Source: Alphaproteobacteria bacterium
Lineage (GTDB): Bacteria; Pseudomonadota; Alphaproteobacteria; ATCC43930; Allostellaceae
DNA: 33,928 bases
Assembly: GCA_020852355.1 (NCBI GenBank)
Contig: JADZBA010000162.1
Span: 1 to 33,928 of the forward strand
Direction: 5' to 3'
How positions within the stretch are numbered: the first letter of the stretch is position 1; each line of letters starts with the position of its first letter. This document shows, in pieces, positions 16,651 to 25,020 of the stretch. A model generated the notes under the pieces. It searched no databases. It worked only from the letters and a program-made list of their open reading frames with translations, and was not told the origin of the DNA. A program made the translations under genes and the position numbers.

Positions 16651-19047
16651 TCAGGCGGCGACCCGGGTCCAGATCGCCATGCCCGGGTAGGGCTCGGGGA
16701 AGACTTCGGCGTCCCACCCGTCCATCGCCTGCTCGATCATGGCGCGCAGTCCGCTTTCCGCACGCCATACCGGCGACCGCCAGAGGTGGGTGTTGTTGAC
16801 GACCAGCCGCCCGCCGGGTCGCACCGCGGTGGTCAGCAGCGGCCACAGGCGCGTCCAGACATCGGGTCCGTTGCCATGCAGGTCGACCACGACGAGGTCG
16901 AAGCGGCGGTCGCCGACAGCGAGGAAATCGGCGCCATCGGCGATCCGCACATCGACCCCCATGTCGGCGAGATTGTCGCGGGCGCCGCGGTCGGCCGCGT
17001 CGACGGTGGTGACCCGACAGCCGAGGGCGGCAAGGACCGCGGCAAGATGGCCACGCGACGTGCCGATCTCCAGGGCGTCGCCGCCGGCGTAGCGGCGTGC
17101 CGCCGCGACGGTGCGGGCGACGAACGCATCGGTCGCCGACCAGCCGGGCTCGCCCCACTGGCCGCGGTTGGCGAGCCAGCGGAAGCGTTCTTGCTCCGGC
17201 GGCTCGCGGCTGCAGTCGGGGATCATTCCCGCCGTCACCATGCGCTCGAAATGGCGGTTCGGACCGCGGAAGGCGAAGGAGAAATGGAATCCCCAGGCGC
17301 AGCCGCGGTCGCCGGCCATGCCGAAGTCGAGCGTCCTCTCGGGGCCGCGCGCGAAGGGAAGCTCGTACAGCGGGATCGGCAACGCGCCGGCGTTCTGGAA
17401 GGCCACCGCGACGACGCCCTGCTCATCCATGTGGAGGCGACCGTCGTGGCCCGGCTGGAGGCCGGGCGCGGCGAGCGCGGCCTCGAAGGCTGCGCGATAG
17501 GAATGGCCCGGCGGCAGCGAGATCAGGCCCGAGTAGAGACCGAGGCGGCGGTCGACCTGGGCGTGGAAGGCGCCGTACATGGTCCATGGATGCGGCCGGT
17601 CGTCCTGGGTGACCCGCACGCCGTCGCGTCCATCGCACCAGGCGGCGAACCAGGGCGGGGCACCGGTCACCACCATGTCGCCGTCGAGGATCCATTCCGG
17701 TGCGTCGGGTCGCACGCGCTCCGGGAACCATTTCCACCAGTAGCCGAATCGGTCGGGATAGCAACCGGCCGTCGCCAGCCGGCGGGCCAGCCACGGATTG
17801 TCGGCGGCGGTGAGCGGCCACAGCTCCACCGGCTCGCTGGCGTGGGCCAGCACGGCACGGGCACGTGCGCCGGAGATGCCGTTGGTGCACAGGCAGTAGT
17901 CGACGCGGTTGCCGAACAGCCGCGTCGCCTGCGCGATCGCCGCGCGGGTGACCACGTCATCCTGTCCGTCGCCCTTGATCCAGCGGATCACCGGCCGCGT
18001 CCCGCGCGCGAAGGGGCGCGGCCCTTCCGGCTCGCACCGGGCTCGATCGTGGTCCGCCATTCTCTCGGCCAGCGGGCGCGCCGGGACCGGCCGGGCGGCA
18101 CGGATCGCCTCCGCTTCGTCGATCACTGCCTGCGGCGGCCGGACGGGCAGGGTCCACCGGCTCACCATGGCGCGCGCTCCGTCGCTTCGGATGTCGACGG
18201 GGACGAGGGTGACGCCAGCCCGCGCGTCTGCCCCAGGCCAGATGCCGTCGGCAGGGATCAGGCAGAGCTGGAGGAGATGGCGACCCGCTTCCGCCGGCGT
18301 GTCGATCGCGAGCGGCATCCAGAAACTGCCGCCTGCGGCGATCTCGACCGGTACCAGGGTGCGCCGGCCCCCGGCCGGCGGATGCCCGTCGCCCGGCAGC
18401 CAGCGCTGCCCGATCACCGGCGGTGCCGCGCGCCGAGGCGACCAGGGTCCATCGGACGTGTTGTCGAGGCGCAGCGGAAGCTCGATCCGCGCATGGGTCG
18501 CGAGCGGACCCGGCGAGCGCAGCACGACGACCCGGCCGAGCGGCTCGAACGGCCGACCGGCACGGCCGGCGAGGTGGTGGGCCAGCGGGTTGACCCGGAC
18601 GCCGTCGATGCCGGGGTGCGCGGCGAGATAGGTACGAGTCGAGAAGAACGGACCCGGGTCGCGACCTTCCGCCGCGCCATGGCGCAGGAAATGCCAGAGC
18701 GGATCGAGGTCGGCCCAAGCGACGTCGGCATAGCGCGCGAGGTACCAGCCGGGATCGAACTGCGGATGCGGCGTACGCTCCTGCGGCCGGCGCGCGAGGA
18801 AATGCAGCAGCGGGTTGCCGCCGGCCAGTTCGGGATGCTCGCTGCGGTACCAGGCGAGATGGAAGACCGGGTGCGGGGCGATGCCCCGCGCTCCACCCTC
18901 GTCGAGATAGTGCCGCGCAGCCTCCAGGCGGCTGGCGAACGTCCGGCCGACCGAGGCCGCGTAGCCGCGCGCGTGGAAGAGGATGCTCTGCGCGACGGAG
19001 GCGACCGCGGCCGCTTCGTCGCGGGAAAGGCCCGATGGCGCGGGCAT
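16651..19047 (-). CDS. 798-residue multidomain protein: repeats, beta-sandwich, glycosyltransferase-like and methyltransferase domains
   Basis: Residues 59-163 contain three copies of a repeat of the type F(D)..WYL..Y(P)DVA...NPL.H(F/Y)L..G (61-84, 97-122, 134-159), as found at the N-terminus of surface-polysaccharide glycosyltransferases. Residues 165-300 look like an all-beta module (LPLRLDNTSDGPW; AAGGSFWMPLAID). Residues 350-610 resemble a GT-A glycosyltransferase, with CLCTNGIS and a DxD-like metal motif D455-G-D457. Residues 640-798 are a class I SAM methyltransferase fold (ALEIGTSRGHLA 658-669; FDLVVVDLHGNG 716-727). Domain assignments are by motif only. It begins 33 bases after the VOC gene, on the same strand as the GST. 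It is out of place among catabolic genes, and I do not know its role. Confidence 0.75.
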   Translation of the reverse strand: MPAPSGLSRDEAAAVASVAQSILFHARGYAASVGRTFASRLEAARHYLDEGGARGIAPHPVFHLAWYRSEHPELAGGNPLLHFLARRPQERTPHPQFDPGWYLARYADVAWADLDPLWHFLRHGAAEGRDPGPFFSTRTYLAAHPGIDGVRVNPLAHHLAGRAGRPFEPLGRVVVLRSPGPLATHARIELPLRLDNTSDGPWSPRRAAPPVIGQRWLPGDGHPPAGGRRTLVPVEIAAGGSFWMPLAIDTPAEAGRHLLQLCLIPADGIWPGADARAGVTLVPVDIRSDGARAMVSRWTLPVRPPQAVIDEAEAIRAARPVPARPLAERMADHDRARCEPEGPRPFARGTRPVIRWIKGDGQDDVVTRAAIAQATRLFGNRVDYCLCTNGISGARARAVLAHASEPVELWPLTAADNPWLARRLATAGCYPDRFGYWWKWFPERVRPDAPEWILDGDMVVTGAPPWFAAWCDGRDGVRVTQDDRPHPWTMYGAFHAQVDRRLGLYSGLISLPPGHSYRAAFEAALAAPGLQPGHDGRLHMDEQGVVAVAFQNAGALPIPLYELPFARGPERTLDFGMAGDRGCAWGFHFSFAFRGPNRHFERMVTAGMIPDCSREPPEQERFRWLANRGQWGEPGWSATDAFVARTVAAARRYAGGDALEIGTSRGHLAAVLAALGCRVTTVDAADRGARDNLADMGVDVRIADGADFLAVGDRRFDLVVVDLHGNGPDVWTRLWPLLTTAVRPGGRLVVNNTHLWRSPVWRAESGLRAMIEQAMDGWDAEVFPEPYPGMAIWTRVAA

Positions 19048-19080
19048 GGCGCGCCGGGATCGCGGCGCGCCGCCCGGCTT

Positions 19081-19584
19081 CTAAGGAGTGCTGTCCGCCG
19101 GGGCGACGGCCTTCGCCGCCTGCCAGGCGTCGAGCGTCGCGCGGGCGGCCCCGCCGGCCGGGTCCATCGCGGCGTCGTGGCCCGGGCGCCTGGCCGTGAG
19201 CTCGATGACGTAGCCGTTGGGGTCGCGGAAGTAGATCGAGTCGATGAAGCCGTGGTCGGCGATGCCGCGGCTCTCGATGCCGGCCGCGCGGCCCTTCGCC
19301 AGCATCGCCGCCAGGTTTTCGTGGGCCACCTCGAGCGCGATGTGCAGGTCGAAGTCGTGCTGGTCCTTGAACTCGAACGGCTGGTCCGGCACCTCGAAGA
19401 AGGCGAGGAAGGATCCGTCGTCGAGCCGGTAGAAGGTGTGCAGCGCGCTGGTCGCCCGGCCGCTCTTGGTCTGGCGGATCTCGAAGGAATGCACCAGCGG
19501 CAGGCCGAGGAAGCCTTCGTAGAAGCGCCGCGTCTCCTCGGAATCGCGGCAGCGGTAGGCGTTGTGGTGCAGCCCCTTGATCAT
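19081..19584 (-). CDS. VOC (glyoxalase/bleomycin resistance/dioxygenase) family protein
   Basis: This 167-residue protein has the two beta-alpha-beta-beta-beta modules of the vicinal oxygen chelate fold. Likely metal ligands are His6/His7 in GLHHNAYRC, the His in FDLHIALEV and the Glu in YVIELTARR. The RDPNGYVIEL motif is a family hallmark. A variable tail of about 35 residues (DPAGGAARATLD...) follows the domain. It lies 12 bases downstream of a glutathione S-transferase gene, so it may act on a glutathione adduct, or it may be an extradiol-type dioxygenase. The sequence does not decide between these. Confidence 0.87.
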   Translation of the reverse strand: MIKGLHHNAYRCRDSEETRRFYEGFLGLPLVHSFEIRQTKSGRATSALHTFYRLDDGSFLAFFEVPDQPFEFKDQHDFDLHIALEVAHENLAAMLAKGRAAGIESRGIADHGFIDSIYFRDPNGYVIELTARRPGHDAAMDPAGGAARATLDAWQAAKAVAPADSTP

Positions 19585-19596
19585 CCGGCAGCTCCC

Positions 19597-20271
19597 CTAG
19601 ATCGCGCGGTAGGTACCGGCGGAGAACGCGGCAACCATGCCGTCGAAGACACCATGCACCTTCGGCCAGTTCGGCAGGGCGCGCATGTTGGCGAGCCACC
19701 GCTGGACATTGGGATAGTCGGCGAAGGTGCAGCCGATCGTGTCGCCGAGCGTCAGGATCCCGGCGCCGAGATAGTCCGCGATGGTGATCTGCTGCCCGCA
19801 CAGGAAGGGCGAGTCCGGCCCGATGATGTGCCGGTCGAGAACCTCGAGCCAGCGCCGGCTGCGCTCCTCGCCGACGGCCACCGTCTCGTCCTGGCTCTCG
19901 GCGGTCCGGCGCTTGTAGTGCGGGAAGATCTGCGGATAGACGAGGTTGTAGCCGTACTCGCGGTAGAGGTTGGTGTTGAGCCAGTCCATCACCTCGTTGA
20001 CGCGCGCCCGCTCCCGCAGGCCGGTCGGGTAGGTGGGCGAGCCGACCTTGTCGGCGAGGTACTTGAGGATCGCGGAGGATTCGCCCAGGCGGAAGTCGTC
20101 GTCCTCCAGCATCGGCACGATCCCGCTCGGATTGATCGCCCGGTAGGCCGGCTGCATGTGCTCGCCGGTCATCAGGTCGACGACCTGCTCCTCGACCTCC
20201 AGCCCATGATCGGCGATGAACAACAGGACCGGCCGGCTGGTCGTCGAAACCGGGTGCATGTAGAGCTTCAT
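19597..20271 (-). CDS. Glutathione S-transferase family protein
   Basis: The chosen ATG at 20271 gives 224 residues, the usual length, and places the thioredoxin-fold first strand MKLYMHPVSTTSRPV at the N-terminus; the same frame continues upstream but has no homology-like features. Ser9/Ser12 occupy the catalytic N-terminal position. INPSGIVPMLEDDDF has the cis-proline, and GESSAILKYLA is the glutathione gamma-glutamate-binding motif. The C-terminal helical domain has ITIADYLGAGIL, with the conserved N-cap Asp. It probably conjugates or isomerises an electrophilic catabolic intermediate. It is the first gene of the leftward GST-VOC-multidomain group. Confidence 0.9.
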   Translation of the reverse strand: MKLYMHPVSTTSRPVLLFIADHGLEVEEQVVDLMTGEHMQPAYRAINPSGIVPMLEDDDFRLGESSAILKYLADKVGSPTYPTGLRERARVNEVMDWLNTNLYREYGYNLVYPQIFPHYKRRTAESQDETVAVGEERSRRWLEVLDRHIIGPDSPFLCGQQITIADYLGAGILTLGDTIGCTFADYPNVQRWLANMRALPNWPKVHGVFDGMVAAFSAGTYRAI

Positions 20272-20330
20272 CGGCGCCTCTCTGCTGCGGGGCCGGAAGA
20301 TACCGCGGCGCGCCGATACGGTCGATGGGC

Positions 20331-20356
20331 GGCCTCCGGCGCGCGTGCCGGAGGCC
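20331..20356. repeat. Perfect 10-base inverted repeat in the GST/antitoxin divergent region
   Basis: GGCCTCCGGC (20331-20340) and GCCGGAGGCC (20347-20356) are perfect complements with a GCGCGT loop. The element lies between divergent genes, 60 bases upstream of the GST start and 54 bases upstream of the antitoxin start. A terminator role is therefore unlikely, as no gene ends here and no T-run follows. It could be an operator or a leftover of an insertion event. Confidence 0.5.
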
Positions 20357-20409
20357 GAAGAGGCCCAGGGTGTGCCAGGTTTTCGCCGTGGAGGGCACTG
20401 GAGCGGGCG

Positions 20410-20655
20410 ATGGACGATCGGATCTCGTCGCTGACCAAGCACCCGCGGATCTCCCAGGACCCCGCGGTGATGTACGGGAAGCCGGTGGTGCGGGGAACGC
20501 GGATTCCCGTCGAGCATGTGCTGCGCCTGCTCGGCGAGGGCATGCCGGAAGCGGAGCTGCTGCGCCAGTATCCGGCGCTGGTTGCCGAGGACGTGCTGGC
20601 GGTGCAGCTGTTTGCCGCCGATTTCCTGGCGAACTCGGATGTGCTGGTGGTCTGA
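20410..20655 (+). CDS. DUF433-family antitoxin
   Basis: This 81-residue protein has the DUF433 pattern ITKHPRI(S)QDP.VM.GKPVVRGTRIPVEHVLRLLGEGMPEAELLRQYPALVAEDVLAVQ. This family has a Spo0A-like winged helix fold and is the usual partner of DUF5615 PIN-like toxins. It starts at the ATG 20410 after a weak GGAGCGGG site. The toxin gene begins 6 bases after its stop. Antitoxins of this kind normally repress their own promoter. A long open frame extends upstream through other genes but is not coding there. Confidence 0.88.
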   Translation: MDDRISSLTKHPRISQDPAVMYGKPVVRGTRIPVEHVLRLLGEGMPEAELLRQYPALVAEDVLAVQLFAADFLANSDVLVV

Positions 20656-20661
20656 CGGCGC

Positions 20662-21027
20662 GTGATCGGTCTCTTCGCGGACGAATGCGTCCGGGCCGAC
20701 CCGATCGCTGCCCTGCGCCATGCCGGCTTCGACGTGCGCCTGCTCGACGACGATCAGCGAGCCGCGCGTGACGAGGATGTCCTGGCGACGGCCAACGCGC
20801 TGCGGCGAGTCCCGATCACGGAGGACAAGGATTTCGGCGAGCCGACGATCCGCTTTCGGCGCCGTGCCATGGGCATCGTCCTGCTGCGGATCGACTGGCG
20901 TGGCGGAAGCGATGGGGTGCGCGCCATTGCCGACCGGCTGTGGACCGTCTCCCACCGGCCGGCGGGCAACTATACGACCGTCGGGCCGGCCGGCATCCGC
21001 TTCGCTCCGCTGCCCGCTGCGCTCTGA
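20662..21027 (+). CDS. DUF5615 PIN-like toxin
   Basis: This 121-residue protein starts at GTG 20662 and has the PIN-like features of DUF5615: an N-terminal acidic site FADECV (residues 5-10), the central ITEDKDFGE with conserved acidic residues, and the strand GIVLLRI. The expected activity is that of a ribonuclease toxin, neutralised by the DUF433 protein encoded just upstream. That pairing is well known by genomic association, but its cellular target is not. It is followed by 52 bases before the convergent isomerase gene, with no clear terminator. Confidence 0.87.
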   Translation: MIGLFADECVRADPIAALRHAGFDVRLLDDDQRAARDEDVLATANALRRVPITEDKDFGEPTIRFRRRAMGIVLLRIDWRGGSDGVRAIADRLWTVSHRPAGNYTTVGPAGIRFAPLPAAL

Positions 21028-21079
21028 CGGCGCCTTCTCCCCGCCCCTGCATGAAGGGCGGCCGCGCGGACGCCGGCAT

Positions 21080-21910
21080 TCAGCACACGGCGCGATGGCG
21101 CTCCTTGCAGATCGCGACCACCTCGTCGGGGTCGCGCTTCCACCAGTTGCCGGCGGAGAAGATCTCGACCTCGTGCAGGCCGGTGTAGCCGGCCGCCTCG
21201 ACCAGCCCGCGGATCGCCCTTATGTCGATGACCCCGTCGCCCATCATGCCGCGGTCGAGCAGCAGGTCGGTGGTCGGCACCAGCCAGTCGCAGATGTGGA
21301 AGGCGAGGATCCGCTCCGCGCCGGCGCGCGCGATCGCCCGGGCGAGGTTCGGGTCCCACCAGGTGTGGTAGACGTCGACCGCCACGCCGACGCCGGGACC
21401 CAGCGCGTCGCAGAGATCGAGCGCCTGGTCGAGCGTGTTCACGCAGGCGCGGTCGGCGGCGTACATCGGGTGCAGCGGCTCGATCGCCAGCGCCACGCCG
21501 GCGGCGCGCGCGTCGGGCAGGATCGCGGCGATGCCGTCGCCGACCATCGCCCGCGCGCCGGCGATGTCCCTCGATCCGGCGGGCAGCCCGCCCGCCACCA
21601 GCACCAGGCAGCGCGCGCCCAGCACCGCCGCCTCCTCGATCGCCCGGCGGTTGTCGGCGATGGCGGCCGCGCGGCCGGCCGCGTCGGACGCGGGGAACAG
21701 GCCGCCGCGGCACAGACCGGTGACCGCGAGCCCGGCGTCGCGGATGCGCCGTGCCGCCTCGCCGAGGCCGAGCTCGGCGACCTTGTCGCGCCACGGCGAG
21801 ATGCCGCCGAGGCCGTGGCGGGCGCAGCCCTCGATCGCCTGGGCGAGCGTCCAGCGCTCGCGCACGGTCGCGGTGTTGAGCGACAGGCGGGACGTCTCGG
21901 GGACGGCCAT
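21080..21910 (-). CDS. Sugar phosphate isomerase/epimerase family protein (AP endonuclease 2-like TIM barrel)
   Basis: This 276-residue TIM-barrel protein belongs to the xylose isomerase-like family. Probable metal ligands are the Glu in ALAIEPLHP, the Asp in VAVDVYHTWWD, the His in LAFHICDW and the Glu in GLHEVEIFS. These four are the usual Glu-Asp-His-Glu site. The start ATG overlaps the stop of the DUF993 gene (TGATG), so it is translationally coupled. It is the last gene of the six-gene leftward operon. The family isomerises or epimerises keto-sugars and related polyols, and some members lyse 3-keto-glycosides. The operon context points to a sugar-like or cyclitol-like intermediate, but this is an inference. 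Confidence 0.88.
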   Translation of the reverse strand: MAVPETSRLSLNTATVRERWTLAQAIEGCARHGLGGISPWRDKVAELGLGEAARRIRDAGLAVTGLCRGGLFPASDAAGRAAAIADNRRAIEEAAVLGARCLVLVAGGLPAGSRDIAGARAMVGDGIAAILPDARAAGVALAIEPLHPMYAADRACVNTLDQALDLCDALGPGVGVAVDVYHTWWDPNLARAIARAGAERILAFHICDWLVPTTDLLLDRGMMGDGVIDIRAIRGLVEAAGYTGLHEVEIFSAGNWWKRDPDEVVAICKERHRAVC

Positions 21911-23073
21911 CACGCGATCCCGTGCACCGCCATCACCTTGCGCATGCGGTCGGCCGCGACCTCGGGGTCGCGCAGCAGGCCGGCCTTGTCGGCGAGGCGG
22001 AACAGCTCGGCCAGATGGCCGATCGAGCGCGCGCTCTGCTGCCCGCCGACCATGGTGAAATGGTCCTGCAGCCCGTTCAGCCAGGCCATGAACACCACGC
22101 CCGTCTTGTAGAAGCGGGTCGGCGCCTTGAAGATGTGGCGCGACAGGGGCACGGTCGGCGCGAGGATGTCGTGGAAGTCCTGCCGCCGGTCGGCGGCGAG
22201 CGCGGCCAGCGCGGCAGAGGCGGCCGGTGCGATCGCGTCGAAGATGCCGAGCAACGCGTCGGAATGGCCCTCGCCGTCGCCGTCGATCAGCTCCGCGTAG
22301 TTGAAGTCGTCGCCCGTGTACATGCGCACGCCGGCCGGCAGGCGGCGGCGCATGGCGATCTCCTTGTCCTTGTCGAGCAGCGAAATCTTGATGCCGTCGA
22401 TCCTGGCGGCGCAGTCGCGCAGGATCGCCAGGCAAACCTCCATGCCCCGGTAGTGGTCCTCGTGGCCCCAGTAGCCCCTGAGCGCCGGGTCGAACATCTC
22501 GCCCAGCCAGTGGATGATCACCGGCTCGCGGACCTGGCGCAGCACCCGGGCGTAGACCCGGTGGTAGTCGTCGGGCGAGCGCGCCGCCGCCGCCAGCGCG
22601 CGGCTGGCCATCAGGATGATGCGGCCGCCGGCCGCCTCGACCGCGCCGACCTGCTCCTCGTAGGCGGCGATGACGTCGTCGATCCCGACGCCCGGACCCG
22701 GCATCAGATGGTCGGTGCCGGCGCCGCAGAACAGCACGGCGCCGGGCCGCCCCGAGGCCGCCTCGACCGAGCGGCGGATCAGCTCGAGCGAGGTCTTCCA
22801 GTCCAGCCCCATGCCGCGCTGGGCGGTGTCCATCGCCTCGGCGACGCCGAGGCCGAGGTCGAACAGGCGCGAGCGGAAGGCCAGCGTGCGGTCCCAGTCG
22901 ATCGCCGTGTCGACCCAGGGATCGTGCTCGGCGCGCGGATCGGCGACGACGTGGGCGGCCGCCAGCGCCACGCGGTTGAAGGGCACGTTGCTGCGTTCGG
23001 GGAAGCGCCGCGGCGCGCCCGTGGTGTAGCGGGCGAGGCGGCCATCGGCGGTCGGAAGGTCGAGGGTCGGCAT
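21910..23073 (-). CDS. DUF993 family protein (dihydrodipicolinate-synthase/aldolase-like barrel)
   Basis: This 387-residue protein carries the DUF993 signature blocks: an N-terminal FPERSNVPFNRVALAAAHVVADP, a central PVIIHWLGEMFDPALRGYWG and a barrel strand DGIKISLLDKDKE, whose Lys may correspond to the Schiff-base lysine of class I aldolases. FNYAELIDGDGEGHSDALLGIFD follows. The family is assigned to the class I aldolase/DHDPS-like superfamily. As far as I know its reaction is not established. It begins 23 bases after the oxidoreductase gene with a GGAGGT site and is coupled to the isomerase gene. Retro-aldol cleavage of a keto-acid or keto-sugar made by its neighbours is a reasonable guess. 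Confidence 0.85.
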   Translation of the reverse strand: MPTLDLPTADGRLARYTTGAPRRFPERSNVPFNRVALAAAHVVADPRAEHDPWVDTAIDWDRTLAFRSRLFDLGLGVAEAMDTAQRGMGLDWKTSLELIRRSVEAASGRPGAVLFCGAGTDHLMPGPGVGIDDVIAAYEEQVGAVEAAGGRIILMASRALAAAARSPDDYHRVYARVLRQVREPVIIHWLGEMFDPALRGYWGHEDHYRGMEVCLAILRDCAARIDGIKISLLDKDKEIAMRRRLPAGVRMYTGDDFNYAELIDGDGEGHSDALLGIFDAIAPAASAALAALAADRRQDFHDILAPTVPLSRHIFKAPTRFYKTGVVFMAWLNGLQDHFTMVGGQQSARSIGHLAELFRLADKAGLLRDPEVAADRMRKVMAVHGIA

Positions 23074-23096
23074 GGATGCACCTCCAGGGGGCGGGC

Positions 23097-24242
23097 CTAC
23101 AGCGCCGGCACGTCGATCCAGCGGCGCTCCCGCCAGCTCTCATGGCCGAGCATGGCGAGCTGCACGCCCTTGGCGCCGGCCTTCAGGTCCCAGGGGAACG
23201 GCGTGCCGTCGTAGAGGTGGCGGATGAACAGCTCCCACTCGACCTTGAACGCGTTGTCGTAGGCGATGTTGTCCGGCACCTCCTGCCAGGTCCGGTAGAA
23301 GTCGATCGCCTGCGGCACGTCCGGGTTCCACACCGGCTTGGGCGTGGCGATCCGCGCCTGGCTGTGGCAGCGCTGCAGGCCGGCGACCGCCGAGCCGAGC
23401 GTGCCGTCGACATGGAAGGTGACGAGGTCGTCGCGGCGCACGCGTGTCGCCCACGAGCTGTTGATCTGCACCACCACGCCGTCGCCGGCGACGAAGGTCG
23501 CGTAGGCCGCGTCGTCGACGTCGCAGTCGTAGGGCCGCCCGTCCTCGTCCCAGCGCCGGGGGATGTGGGTGGCGCCGAGGCACGACACGCTCTTCACCTC
23601 GCCGAACAGGTTGTCGACGACGTAGCGCCAGTGGCAGAGCATGTCGAGGATGATGCCGCCGCCGTCCGCCTTGCGGTAGTTCCAGGACGGGCGCTGGGCC
23701 GGCTGCCAGTCGCCCTCGAACACCCAGTAGCCGAACTCGCCGCGCACCGAGAGGATGCGGCCGAAGAAGCCGCTGTCGATCAGCATCTTCAGCTTGCGCA
23801 GGCCGGGCAGCCACAGCTTGTCCTGGACGACGCCGTGGCGGATGCCGGCCGCCTCGGCGCGCCGCCACAGGTCGACGGCGTCCGCCAGCGAGTCCGCGGT
23901 CGGCTTCTCGCAGTAGACATCCTTGCCGGCCGCGATCGCCTTGCGCACGAGATCGGCGCGCATGTTGGTCGAGGCCGCATCGAAGAAGAGCGTGTCCTCC
24001 CGGTTCGCGATGGCGGCGTCGATGTCGGTCGTCCAGCGCGCGACGCCGTGCGCCCTGGCCAGCGCCTCGACCTTGGCGGCGTTGCGGCCGACCAGGATCG
24101 GGTCGGGCATCACCCGGCTGCCGTCGGCCAGCGCCACGCCGCCCTGGGCGCGGATCGCCAGGATGGAGCGCACGAGGTGCTGGTTGGTCCCCATGCGTCC
24201 GGTGACGCCGTTCATGATGATGCCGAGGCGCTTGGTCGCCAT
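23097..24242 (-). CDS. Gfo/Idh/MocA family NAD(P)-dependent oxidoreductase
   Basis: This is a 381-residue two-domain dehydrogenase. The N-terminal Rossmann fold has [15 protein letters not shown], a form unlike the common GxGxxG and closer to a dihydrodipicolinate-reductase start. The catalytic EKP motif is in [14 protein letters not shown]. The C-terminal domain has the [23 protein letters not shown] signature, with the Asp and His expected near the substrate. [11 protein letters not shown] replaces the more usual ATPNxxH segment. It follows the ABC ATPase gene by 3 bases. The family oxidises sugars, inositols or their glycosides at a hydroxyl group; the substrate is unknown here. Confidence 0.9.
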   Translation of the reverse strand: MATKRLGIIMNGVTGRMGTNQHLVRSILAIRAQGGVALADGSRVMPDPILVGRNAAKVEALARAHGVARWTTDIDAAIANREDTLFFDAASTNMRADLVRKAIAAGKDVYCEKPTADSLADAVDLWRRAEAAGIRHGVVQDKLWLPGLRKLKMLIDSGFFGRILSVRGEFGYWVFEGDWQPAQRPSWNYRKADGGGIILDMLCHWRYVVDNLFGEVKSVSCLGATHIPRRWDEDGRPYDCDVDDAAYATFVAGDGVVVQINSSWATRVRRDDLVTFHVDGTLGSAVAGLQRCHSQARIATPKPVWNPDVPQAIDFYRTWQEVPDNIAYDNAFKVEWELFIRHLYDGTPFPWDLKAGAKGVQLAMLGHESWRERRWIDVPAL

Positions 24243-24245
24243 GCG

Positions 24246-25010
24246 CTACTCCATGCCCAGGAGATGGTAGATCCGCCGCGAGTAGTCCCCGAATGCGGCC
24301 GTCGTCTTCATGTCCAGCGTGCGCGGGTAGGGCAGCTCGATGCGGATATGGTCGGCCATGCGCGCCGGGCCGGCGGTCAGCACCACCGTGCGGGTGGCCA
24401 GGAACACCGCCTCGGCGATGCCGTGGGTGACGAAGAGGATCGTCTTGCGGCTCTCGCGCCAGATGCGCAGCAGCTCCAGGTTCATCTTCTCGCGGGTCAG
24501 CGCGTCGAGCGCGCCGAACGGCTCGTCCATCAGCACCAGCTTGGGGTCGTGGACGAGGGCGCGGGCGATCGCCGTGCGCTGCTGCATGCCGCCCGACAGC
24601 TCGTAGGGGTACTTGTCCTCGGCCCCGGCCAGCCCGACCATGGCCAGGAGGTCGCGGGCGCGCTCGCGGCTGGCCTTCGCGGGCAGGCCGAGAATCTCGG
24701 CCGGCAGCATGACGTTGTCGAGGATGCGCCGCCATTTCAGCAGCAGCGCCTGCTGGAAGACCATGCCGATGTCGCGCGACGGATCGAACGGGTTGGCCTG
24801 GTTGCCGATCCGGACCGAGCCGCCGTCGTGCGGGTGCAGGCCGGCCAGGATCTTCAGCAGCGTCGACTTCCCGCAGCCCGACGGGCCGACCATGGTGACG
24901 AGCTCGCCCGCCTCGACGTCGAAGGTCACCTCGGATACCGCCAGGAACTCCTGCCCGCGCGTGCGGTAGACCTTGCGCACGCCCTGGAGGCGGATGAAGG
25001 GCTCGGTCAT
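24246..25010 (-). CDS. ABC transporter ATPase (nitrate/sulfonate/taurine type)
   Basis: This 254-residue ATPase belongs to the SsuB/TauB/ThiZ-like family. Walker A GPSGCGKST, Q-loop MVFQQALLLKWRRILDNVMLPAEILG, signature LSGGMQQRTAIARAL and Walker B LVLMDEPFGALDALTREKMN are complete. The LSGGMQQR and FGALDALTR forms are characteristic of this subfamily. It lies 10 bases downstream of its permease gene. The operon holds no binding-protein gene. The NMT1/THI5-like receptor at 29796, linked by a shared operator-like sequence, is the best candidate partner. Confidence 0.93.
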   Translation of the reverse strand: MTEPFIRLQGVRKVYRTRGQEFLAVSEVTFDVEAGELVTMVGPSGCGKSTLLKILAGLHPHDGGSVRIGNQANPFDPSRDIGMVFQQALLLKWRRILDNVMLPAEILGLPAKASRERARDLLAMVGLAGAEDKYPYELSGGMQQRTAIARALVHDPKLVLMDEPFGALDALTREKMNLELLRIWRESRKTILFVTHGIAEAVFLATRTVVLTAGPARMADHIRIELPYPRTLDMKTTAAFGDYSRRIYHLLGME

Positions 25011-25020
25011 GCGGGCGGGG

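Noticed and set aside
15053-17158. A 701-codon minus-strand open frame
   Set aside because: It is antisense to the MlrC gene, which has complete family motifs, and is of low-complexity Arg/His/Asp composition.
15958-20655. A 1565-codon open frame on the plus strand
   Set aside because: It crosses the MlrC gene and runs antisense to the multidomain, VOC and GST genes. Only the last 246 bases (the DUF433 antitoxin) read as protein-like; the rest is an Arg/Pro/Gly-rich shadow of GC-rich coding DNA.
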